Of a DNA stretch of 55,000 nt, positions 21,600 through 30,098 are shown piece by piece. The position numbers and the translations under genes were made by a program. Source of the DNA: Prorocentrum cordatum (lineage: Eukaryota; Sar; Dinophyceae; Prorocentrales; Prorocentraceae). The notes beneath the pieces are model-generated. The model saw only the letters and a list, made by a program, of their open reading frames with translations, searched no databases and was not told the origin of the DNA. The DNA lies in contig CAUYUJ010022392.1 of NCBI GenBank assembly GCA_963575745.1, positions 30,001 to 85,000 of the forward strand, given 5' to 3'. Each line of letters begins with the position of its first letter. Position 1 is the first letter of the stretch.

Positions 21600-23170
21600 C
21601 CGTTTCGGCACACTCCTGTCACGTTTCGTGGGCCCAAAGGGAGTTCCACCGAAGGCCCCAGTGTGGGTGCCCGCATGCGTCCGCCACGCCCAGTACAGCG
21701 TTTCGTGGTCCCATAGGGAGCTCCACCAAAAGCCCCAGTGGGGGTGCCCGCATGCTTCCGCCGCACACAATACAGCGTTTCGTGGCCCCATAGGGAGCTC
21801 CACCGAAGGCCCCGGTGTGGGTGCCCGCATGCGTCCGCCACGCCCAGTACAGCGTTTCGCGGCCCCATATGGAGCTCCACCGAAGGCCCCAGTGGGGGTG
21901 TCCGCATGCGTCTGTCACACACAATACAGCGTTTCGTGGCCCCATAGGGAGCTCCACCGAAGGCCCCGGTGTGGGTGCCCGCATGCGTCCGCCACGCCCA
22001 GTGCAGCGTTTCGCGGCCCCATATGGAGCTCCACCGAAGGCCCCAGTGGGGGTGTCCGCATGCGTCTGTCACACAATACAGCGTTTCGTGGCCCCATAGG
22101 GAGCTCCACCGAAGGCCCCGGTGTGGGTGCCCGCATGCGTCCGCCACACCCAATACAGCGTTTTGCGGCCCCATAGGGAGCTCCACCGAAGGCCCCAGTG
22201 AGGGTGCCCGCATGCGTCCGCCACACCCCGTGCAGCGTTTCGTGGCCCCATAGGGAGCTCCACCAAAGGCCCCAATGGGGGCGCCCGCATGCGTTGGCCC
22301 CACACGGAGCTCCACCGAAGGCCCCAGTGGGGGTGTCCGCATGCGTCTGTCGCACGCAATACAGCGTTTCGCGGCCCCATGAGGAGCTCCACCAAAGGCA
22401 CCAATGGGGGTGCCCGCATGCGTCCGCCACACCCAATACAGCGTTCCGTGGCCTCATAGGGAGCTCCACCGAAGGCGCCAGTGAGGGTGCCTGCATGCGC
22501 CCGCCACACCCCTGTCACGTTTCCTGGCCCCAAAGGGAGTTCCACCGAAGGCCCCAGTGGGGGTGCCCGCATGCGTCCGCCCTGCAACGTTTCGTGGCTC
22601 CATAGGGAGCTCCACCGCCACACCCAGTACAGCGTTTCGCGGCCCCACAGGGAGCCCCACCGAAGGCCCCGATGAGGGTGGCCACATGCGTCCGCCACAC
22701 CCAGTACAGTGGTTCGTGGTCCCATAGGGAACTCCACCGAAGACCTCAGTGGGTGTGGCCACATGCGTCCGCCACACCCAGTACGGCGCTTCGTGCCCCA
22801 ATAGGGAGCTCCACTTAAGGTCCCAGTGGGGGTGGCCACATGCGTCTGCCGCAACCACTTCGGCACATCCCTCACACGTTTCGTGGCCCTATAGGGAGTT
22901 CCACCTAAGGCCCCAGCGGGCGCGGCCACACGCGTTCGCCCGACGCATTTTGGCATACCATTCTTGCGTTTTGTGCCCCCATAGGGAGCTCCACCTAAGG
23001 CCCAAGTGGCGACGTTCGCATGCGTCCGACCGACTCATGGTGGCACACCCCTTCACGCGTTTCGTAGCCCCATAGGGAGCTCCACCGAAGGCCCCAGCGG
23101 CGACGTTCGCATGCGCCCTCCCCCGCCCATTTCGACACGCCACGCTTCGTGGCCCAGGGGGTGCTCCACC
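21600..23170. repeat. 77-bp satellite, about 20 units
   Basis: Unit landmarks are CCCATAGGGAGCTCCACC, AAGGCCCCAGTGGGGGTG and CCCGCATGCGTCCGCCAC. They recur every 77 bases from about 21630 to 22250. Truncated units occur near 22300 and 22596-22650, and units lengthen to about 90 bases after 22860. The unit contains two palindromes, GGAGCTCC and GCATGC. Because 77 is not a multiple of 3 each frame cycles, yet frames of 394 and 295 codons stay open on minus. I read it as a satellite. Confidence 0.93.
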
Positions 23171-23844
23171 GAAAGTTCGCATACGTCCCACCCATTCGTC
23201 CCCCCCCCCCTGCCCGCACTGCCCCGCGCCTCCTTCTTCCGGCGGCGCGCTGCCTATGAGAGCAGAGGGTATACCGCATGCGCTATTCGGGGTTTGCGTG
23301 CCCCCCTCCTTCGCCTCGTCTCCCTCGCTGTTCTCGCAGCTGCATGTTGTTGGGTCTTTCGTCAGGCTGTTTTGGTCGGAACGTCGGGTCTCCGGGCTCC
23401 CCCCTGCCCACCTTCCCCTCCGCATCCTCTCTCGCCTGCAACCCCTTTCCTCCTCCTCTCCTTCCTTCGTCCCTCCTCCCTCCTTCCCTCCCAACAAGGC
23501 CCGGGGGCACCCGAGTGGGTCCCCACCCCCGTCACCTAGGGGGACCCCGGGCGTTGGGGTTATGGTCCCAAGTCCCTGGCCACAAAAAACGCCACCTACC
23601 GGAGACAACTCTTGAAGAGCTGGTCCCGTGGCTTTCCGCCGCGAAGTCGAAGTTCTACTCGGTCCCTTCCTCCCTCCCTTCCTCTCCGCGCCCTCCTCGG
23701 TACCCCCCGTCACCAACCTTCCCTCCTCGCAGTTCTCTCTTGTCCGTGGCCCGCCTCTCCTCGCCGGGTCCTGCGGCGTCCACCCCCCCCCCCTTCGCGC
23801 GCGTGGAGGTCGCCTTTTTTGGGTGCTCTCCCCGGGGGGGCTCC
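23171..23844. other. No gene seen
   Basis: C-rich and pyrimidine-rich sequence with no recognised gene. Confidence 0.4.
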
Positions 23845-23856
23845 TGGGGCCTGCTG

Positions 23857-24028
23857 GGGATCGACTGCAGAATCGATGTGCCCCCAAACCGATTTTCGTC
23901 GAATCCAGGAGGAGTGCGTAGCATCTTCGTGGGGACTACGGGCATGCTACGATTTTTCCTGTCTTGCAGATTCAACGAGAAAGCCAATTCTGGGGTGAAT
24001 CGATTCTGTAGTCGATCCCCTACTCGGT
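23857..24028. mobile_element. Family A foldback/TIR element, copy 3, with 12-bp target duplication
   Basis: Left end GGGATCGACTGCAGAATCGA, right end TCGATTCTGTAGTCGATCCC plus CTACTCGG. Inner arms include TTTTCGTCGAATCC and the facing GATTCAACGAGAAA. TGGGGCCTGCTG lies immediately outside both ends (23845-23856 and 24029-24040), as expected for a target-site duplication. At about 172 bases it is longer than the other copies because of extra central sequence. There is no coding capacity. Confidence 0.85.
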
Positions 24029-24040
24029 TGGGGCCTGCTG

Positions 24041-24560
24041 TGGGTTTCCTGAGGGTGTTCTGGAAAAGCGCCCAGGGAGGCACTAACAAGTAATTCCCAA
24101 GATTCCCTGTCTGTTCCAACATCTTCTGGATTTTCGCCATCCGCTCCATTTCCATGATTTTCCCATACGTTCATGGGAATCAACGTTTCTATGTGCCTGT
24201 GTCTATTTTCCCCTCCTGAGTTTTTGGGGCGTGGAAGAAGGCCTGGGGGACATCTTGGGGGGGGAGCTGGCACAGTAAGGACGGCCCCTTTGGGGCCTGG
24301 GTTCCGCCCACGTGCGCAAGGAATGCCATGTGAGATCCCATTGGGCGACCTCAGATACATGAGCTTCCTCTTCGGAGCCGACGAGGAGCGTCGGTCTCAA
24401 AATTTTGACTGTGAGGGTGCCGAGCGGGCGACTTCGCTCTTGCTTCATTGCCACGCAGCTCTTCCTTGCATGCTGCGCTCCCTCGCGGGCGCGGCCACCA
24501 TACCTGCCTCGGCAAGCAAGGCGATGGCTCGCGAGGAACGCGGGGAGACTGGACGAGATT
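24041..24560. other. No confident gene
   Basis: A plus frame (24173-24694) contains GDLRYMSFLFGADEERRSQN, which looks protein-like, but the rest is GC-driven and I do not call a gene. Confidence 0.3.
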
Positions 24561-25450
24561 GTGCCCAGGCTGCTCCTGCGGAGGTCTGCTGGAACGTGCT
24601 GGAGGCGGTGGTGGTGGTGAGGCGCAAGTCCCTGTCAGATTGGCCTGCAGACCCCCAACGGGCGTCCGCTCGGTGGTCGTCGATTTTGCGTTGACGTGCT
24701 TGCGCGGCCTGCCTTAAGCCAACGACTTTCGCGGAAGCGGGCCGTGTCGCCAGAAAGCCCCGCGTTCGGGGTCGTTCGGCTGCCGCGCGTGGCCCTCGTC
24801 GCAGATGTCGAGCAAGCGTGCGGCCCCGCGCACCAGGCTGTCTGCCTCTTGGATGTGGGGACTCCTGGGTGTGCTCCGGGGACGTGGGGAGGGAGGAGGG
24901 GAGAGCGGTGTAGTGCTGTCTGGAGGCCCTCGCGAGGAGCCTCTGGGCCCCTCGAGGAATCCCCTGGGGCCTTCAAGGGGCTTTCTTGGCGAGGGCTCGC
25001 GGGAAACGGGTGGGGGGCCCAAGGTCGATCTTGTCGAGGATGTTCCGGCGGAGGCCTTCCTGAACGCTCTGGATCGGGTGGTGGTCAAGCGCAAGTGTCT
25101 GTCGTCCTGAGCTGCCGTGCGTGGCCATCGTCGCACACGTTGGACAGGCTCGCAGTCTCTCGCGTGTGGAGAGTGGGGGTCCTCCCGGAGGTGGGGATTC
25201 CTGGGGGTGCACTGGAGGCGTAGAGGAGGAGGAGGAAGGGAGAGCGGCCTAGGGTTGCCTGGAGGCCCTCTTGGAAAGCCTCTGGGCCCCTCGTGAAAGC
25301 ATCCAGGGCCCTCATGGGGCTTTCTTGGCGGTCTGCCAGGAGCCTCCAGGCCCGTCCTGGGGTCTTCAGGGGGCCCTGTGGCGCTGTCGGGGGGAGCCTC
25401 GTGAGAGGAGCTTGGAAACATCTTGGCCGCATTGTGGGTCTTCTCGGGGG
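24561..25450. repeat. Diverged duplication in CTTGGGGCC-type sequence
   Basis: A block running GGCGGAGG-CT-CTGGAACG, GTGGTGGT-AAGCGCAAG, GCTGCCGTGCGTGGCCATCG and CCTCTGGGCCCCTCG occurs at about 24565-24990 and again at 25040-25310. The unit is followed by CTTTCTTGGCG in both. Confidence 0.7.
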
Positions 25451-25483
25451 CCTCTTCAAGGTTTCTCGGGCATTTTTAAACAA

Positions 25484-25485
25484 CA

Positions 25486-25527
<42 letters not shown>

Positions 25528-25636
25528 ATCATTATTATTATTGTTGTTGTTGTTATTATTATTATTATTATTAGTTTTTCTAATAATAATAATAATTATC
25601 ATTATTATTATTATTATTATCATTATCCTTATCATT

Positions 25637-25690
<54 letters not shown>

Positions 25691-25744
25691 GTGATGTTTA
25701 TCATTATTATTATTATAATAATAATAATAATTATTAGTATTATT
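25484..25744. repeat. (ATT)n / (ATG)n arrays
   Basis: ATT triplets, then ATG triplets, then ATT/AAT triplets, an AT-rich island in GC-rich surroundings. Confidence 0.97.
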
Positions 25745-26012
25745 TAAGAGCATGTACACACTTTGCGCGCTTCCGAACACGCGGCTCGTGACGGACTTGT
25801 TCGATGTGGAAAGGGCTGCGCGCAAAATGCTGCGCGCATTTGCAACCCCCTTCCACGCTGAAACTAACTGCAGCTACATCGCGCAATCGGCTTCCCAGTT
25901 CTTGAGCGGGGTTGGCGCTGTTATGGGCCATCTTAGGGCCCTCTTGAGTCGTCTTTGTTTGAGGAGGAAGCGAGCGCCATGGATCTGCACAGAACTCTTC
26001 CTCGACTACGAT

Positions 26013-26595
26013 TCACGGAACGGCAAAAGCCGTCGGAACAGACCGAGATCCAATGTCTGCAACAATTGCTTCAGCCCGGAGTGGCCTTGGTTTGCACGAG
26101 AGCTGTGGATTATCTGCGCACCCACCGTGGAGAATACCATCTTCACGAGTGGAACAAGATCTGGCAAGCTTGTCTAATGCGACCACCTTGGGACCCTTTT
26201 TGCACTGACCAGTCTTGAAGTCCACATCGACCATATCAAGCGCAGCGAGCATATCAAGCTCGTCCATGTAAGGGCCTGACATGCCATACGTATGGTAGAC
26301 ATAAGGGTAGCCATCTCCGATGCCGTACGCCTGTCGGCCATACGAGTCTGAGTCTGAAAGTTCATTTAAGGACTCTGTGCAAGTGCAATGTATGGGGCTT
26401 TGGCATTTGGTCGTCCATGAGTTTTTTGGGAGCAGCCTGTAATTCAGACCTTTGATTGCAGCCCGCATCCAGCCGCAAGTGAGCACGTACTGGTCGTTGT
26501 CACCACAATACCAGCTTTCCCTCCACGAGCTCAAAGTCATATGAAGCAAATCCCTTGTTTGTGGAACGTTGCGATAATCCGCGGGTCCACGCATG
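26013..26595 (-). CDS. Exon of an unrecognised protein
   Basis: A minus-strand frame with clearly protein-like, Cys- and Tyr-containing sequence: RGPADYRNVPQTRDLLHMTL, SSWRESWYCGDNDQYVLTCG, YGIGDGYPYVYHTYGMSGPY and LDMVDVDFKTGQCKKGPK. At 26596-26597 a good acceptor precedes it (CTTTTCACCCACAG), preceded in turn by a long C-rich tract, so the exon probably begins at 26595. It may end at a GTGGGT donor in the HGG part near 26120, or run to the stop at 26013. It resembles the middle of a secreted or structural protein, but I recognise no family. The overlapping plus frame looks less protein-like. Confidence 0.5.
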
Positions 26596-26719
26596 CTGTG
26601 GGTGAAAAGGCGTGTGAGACAGTTGCCTGTCCCCCTCCCCCTTTCCCCCGCCCCTAGGGTCCCAAAACCTGTTAGCGGGGAGGTGGGGGGACGGGGGGGC
26701 ACGAGCTCGTCAACACACC

Positions 26720-27300
26720 TCTGGGGCCATCAGAGCCTCCAACTCTAGCCTCCGTGGCCGCCAAGATACCCCACATGCTCTCTATAATGGATCCAGAGAG
26801 GCTCCAAAGCGCAGGAAGAGGCCTCGAGAACATCCAAGAGGGCTTCAACACTGCCCAAGAGGGCCTCAAGAGGACTCCCGAAAAGGGCCCCGAGAGCCAC
26901 GCTGATTTTTCGTATTTTTGAATTCTCTTGCGTTCTCGCTTTTTCGGGCTTCTTAGTTTCAGGGAGGCGACCCGAGAAGTCTCCTAGCCTGGTCCAAGAC
27001 GGCCCAAGAGGTCCCCACATGGGCCTGGAGACGGCCCAGGAGGGCCACAAGACGGGCCAAGAAGCCCCCCAAGACGCTCAGACAGGCCATCAAGAGGGCC
27101 CCCAAGAGGGCCTCAAGAGGGGCCCAGGAGGGGGAACTCGCAGGGACCCCGGGGAGCCCTCTCCCACGAGATGGCACCCAAGACTCCCGACTTCTAAGAG
27201 GCATCCAAGAAGGCCCCATGGGAGGCCCCAAAGTCCTCAGGAGCCTTGAAGATGCTCCAAGAGGCCGCCTCACGAGGCCTCAAAGAGGCCCCCCAAAGAA
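26720..27300. repeat. Quasi-periodic CCAAGAGGGCC sequence
   Basis: CCCAAGAGGGCCTC and GACGGCCCAAGAGG words repeat irregularly. No gene is recognised. Confidence 0.6.
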
Positions 27301-27385
27301 CGTCTCGCAGCAGACGCGGATGAGGATGCTGAACCAACAGCAACCACACGCAAGCAGCACGACGGGAAGCGGCGAACAATGCCAC

Positions 27386-27523
27386 GGCTGGACCTAAACG
27401 TTGTTTTTCGTTACGTTTTCGTTTGGTCTTTCGTTTTGCTCTGCCTGTTTTCCTCTACCTCCCTGCCAAACCGAAAACACAATACACAGCCGAAATCCAA
27501 CAAAACAATGTTTAGGTCCAGCC
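27386..27523. mobile_element. Small TIR/foldback element with 9-bp target duplication
   Basis: GGCTGGACCTAAACGTTGTT at the left end faces AACAATGTTTAGGTCCAGCC at the right (one mismatch), and the arms continue as imperfect TTTCGTTTTG-type sequence. GAACAATGC flanks it at 27374-27382 and 27526-27534, 2-3 bases from the TIRs. A 9-bp duplication suits Mutator-like or hAT-like transposition, but the superfamily is inference. There is no transposase. It lies in the likely intron after the glycosyltransferase exon. Confidence 0.8.
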
Positions 27524-28402
27524 CTGAACAATGCACACGGAATCGGAACCCACACGTATCCTTTCCTGGGGTTCGGCGGAATGGCGTAAACCTCCTGAAT
27601 AGACGAAGCCGGAATTGATGGCAGGACAGTCTGGCATAACAGCAAAATCCAAACCCGATGTGTGGAGGACCTCTGTCGAATCCCGAATCCAAGCTATGTC
27701 AGTGTCTGTGATAAGCACATCACGTCCTGCATCAAGCACAATTTGGGCAACAGCCAACTTCACCACCCGGTTGAAATACTTCACGTTGGTCCTGTCTGCC
27801 ATGGCTTGAGCGAACTTCTTGATGCCTGGGTGGAACACGACGGTAATATTTGGGAAGTGGCTAACAAAACTGTCGTAGACAGTTTGTTCACTAGCAAACA
27901 AGACAAACCGCTTGGACATATCAAGCCGCAGGAATCCGCAGACGAGGTTCATGATCTGTGCGCTCCTCGCATTGGCCTGAATGGAGAAGTCGGCCGCCGC
28001 GGCAACTATGGGCAACGACTTGTCTGTCTGAGCGAGCTCCTTCTTCACGTAGTCTACGAGTTCGGCGTACCACTCTTGATCCTGCCTTCCAAGCAGCGGG
28101 TCGGTGCGAGGCTCCTTGCACCACGTCACGTTTTTGTTTTGTTCCCTACATGTGGGGGCGCCCCCCGTAAAAGAATCGAGATATCCGTCTCTCAACACGC
28201 GCTTCAGGTCTTCAGCAGGTATGACACCGTCGCTCCCAGGGACGCCCAAACCAGGCCGCCAACAGCCTGCAGCGCTCTGAGTTCGGCCCATGAGGCGCAT
28301 CGAACGGTTCCCAGGAAAGTTGTCATTTTGCAAGTTCACTATCAATGCGCTGCTGTGTAAGAAGTAATACGTGCTGAGAAAGAGAAGCGATACAAACATC
28401 AT
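27512..28402 (-). CDS. Type II membrane glycosyltransferase, GT77/Nucleotid_trans-like, first exon (partial)
   Basis: Predicted Golgi or ER enzyme transferring a sugar from a nucleotide sugar. From the ATG at 28402, residues 2-24 form a hydrophobic signal anchor (MFVSLLFLSTYYFLHSSALI) after a very short cytosolic end. Possible N-glycosylation sites follow (NRS, NVT, NIT at about 32, 91 and 185). The catalytic part reads KRFVLFASEQTVYDSF, FNRVVKLAVAQIVLDAG and VLITDTDIAWIRD. DTD (233-235) is the metal/nucleotide-sugar-binding DxD, and PAINSGFVY (about 260-268) is the block that in this family usually reads N-T/S-G-F. The protein then ends abruptly, much shorter than family members, so a donor near 27591 (CAGGAG|GTTTAC) probably ends the exon, and the last ~25 codons to 27512 would be intron. 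An upstream in-frame extension to 28600 is low-complexity and was not used. Function rests on motifs only. Confidence 0.72.
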   Translation of the reverse strand: MMFVSLLFLSTYYFLHSSALIVNLQNDNFPGNRSMRLMGRTQSAAGCWRPGLGVPGSDGVIPAEDLKRVLRDGYLDSFTGGAPTCREQNKNVTWCKEPRTDPLLGRQDQEWYAELVDYVKKELAQTDKSLPIVAAAADFSIQANARSAQIMNLVCGFLRLDMSKRFVLFASEQTVYDSFVSHFPNITVVFHPGIKKFAQAMADRTNVKYFNRVVKLAVAQIVLDAGRDVLITDTDIAWIRDSTEVLHTSGLDFAVMPDCPAINSGFVYSGGLRHSAEPQERIRVGSDSVCIVQGWT

Positions 28403-28509
28403 GGGGCTGTGTGTATTTTGAGTCGTGTATCCCAACGATAACGTAACTTCTGCCGTCTCGGCTTGAGCCCATATGGGTACGGGTGCACACTTGAACCGTT
28501 TTCGGATCT

Positions 28510-29460
28510 TCTGGGACAATCTTCGGGTGCTTTTGGACGCTCTGCTGGGGCCCTGTTGGGACGTCCTGAACCCCCTGTTGGGTCGTCTTGGACCTCTCAA
28601 AATATGGGAGGACCATGGAGCCGTGCTGGAATGTCGGAAACCCGCTGAGGCGAGAAGGCCAATAACCTGACGTTTTTTTGTTCTGCGAATGGTTTTTGAT
28701 TCTTAGGGCCTTCTCGGACGGCCTCTCGATGGCTCGGAATCCTCTTGGGCCGTCTTCGTAGCCTTCGGGTTGGTCTTCGGGCGCTCTTGGACGCCCTGCG
28801 GGGGTCATCTTGGAGCGTCCCGAGGCCCTCTTGGGGCCGTCTTGGGGCTCTCTCGGGCCGTCTTGCGGCGCTCTTGGGGGCCCCTTGCGTCTTCCCGTCG
28901 CGATCAAGGAGGTCCATAGGGACGTCTTGGGGTGTCGGAGATCCGACGAAGCGAGAAGGCCAAACAACTTCAAACATTTCAGAGAAAACGCCTGGCTTTT
29001 GCTTCTGGGGCCATCTTGCGGGCGATGCTCCTGTCGTTTCGCATTGTCTCTGAGACGCTGCACCCAAAAAGGAAAGGCCATTGGTCTAACGGCCTCGCGA
29101 GCGGTCCTGGCTGCGGCCAATAAATCTTGGGGCCGTCTTGGGGCGCTCCTGGGGGCCTCTTCGGCCGTCTGGGAGCGACCGGGAAGTATCCTCGGTCCGT
29201 CTTGGGCGGTGGGAGGGCAGACAAAGAAAGAAGGCTGATGACCTTTGAAGACGTCGTAGCCATGTCAATGAATTTGGAGCTCCGCAAACCCTGTTCGGGG
29301 TCTGAGGTGCCCTTGGGCGGTTTGGGGGCCTCTTGGGGCCGTCTTGGGTCATCCTGGGCACCTTTGGGCCGTCTTGGAGGGTTCGTGGCCGCTCTGAGGA
29401 GCCCAAGGAGAGCCCAAGAGCACCCACATGGGTCCTTTGGGGACTCGAAAGCGCCGCCCT
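28510..29460. repeat. Quasi-periodic CTTGGGGCCGT sequence, repeated landmark
   Basis: TCTTGGGGCCG-type words repeat about every 10-13 bases. A landmark of the form GTCGGA-A-CCG-CGA-GCGAGAAGGCCAA recurs near 28640 and 28940 (weaker near 29220), similar to the landmark of 7390-8560. Confidence 0.7.
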
Positions 29461-29477
29461 GGAGCTCCGGGCCTCAC

Positions 29478-29510
29478 AACATATATATATTTACATATAT
29501 AGATATACAC

Positions 29511-29547
<37 letters not shown>

Positions 29548-30065
29548 TGAGCACACACGCGTGCGTTCACACATACATACACACATTTTTATGCACGCAC
29601 ATCGAATATCCATGTATATTAATTTCACTAACTGTGTATACATTCATGTATAAGCAGTACATGCGTGTGAATATAGCTATCTCTGTGGGACAACAAAACT
29701 AAATGTATGTACGTAGGTATGTCTGTTTGTCTGTCTGTCGGTCTGCCTGTCTGTCTGTATGTATGTGTGCTTTAAATCATATGTGCATGCATGCATGTCT
29801 GTCTGCCTGTCTGTCGGTCTGCCTGCATGCATGTATGTATATGTTTGTGTATGTGTGCCATGTGCATGTGTGTACGCTTGTGTGTATATACACATGGACA
29901 TGTGGGAGATACACCCATCTATTGGAATAGGTAGACAGAGATAGGACATATCTATTTGTATATATATAGACAGAGATAGGACATATCTATTTGTATATAT
30001 AGAGAGAGAACGAGGGAGGAATATCTATGTATACAAAGAAAGAAAGAGAGAGAGAGAGAGAGAGA
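29478..30065. repeat. Mixed microsatellites: TA, GTCT, TGTA, GA
   Basis: TATA and CATA runs to 29560, then AT-rich sequence, then GTCTGTCT/GTATGTAT arrays at 29715-29840. GACAGAGATAGGACATATCT is duplicated at 29935-29995, and (GA)n runs from 30044 to 30065. The last GA run abuts the 3' end of element 2. Confidence 0.9.
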
Positions 30066-30098
30066 CCAGAGTAGCATCGGAATGAGTTCTCCCACCGG

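Noticed and set aside
20826-21793. Poly-Ile/His/Ser and Met/Asp-rich proteins
   Set aside because: By-products of the CAT trinucleotide array.
21248-22956. Minus frames of 394 and 295 codons across the 77-bp satellite
   Set aside because: The unit length is not a multiple of three, and the frames merge into the CAT array; no domain is recognisable.
21600-23170. CRISPR array
   Set aside because: Units are tandem with no unique spacers; the context is a eukaryotic nucleus.
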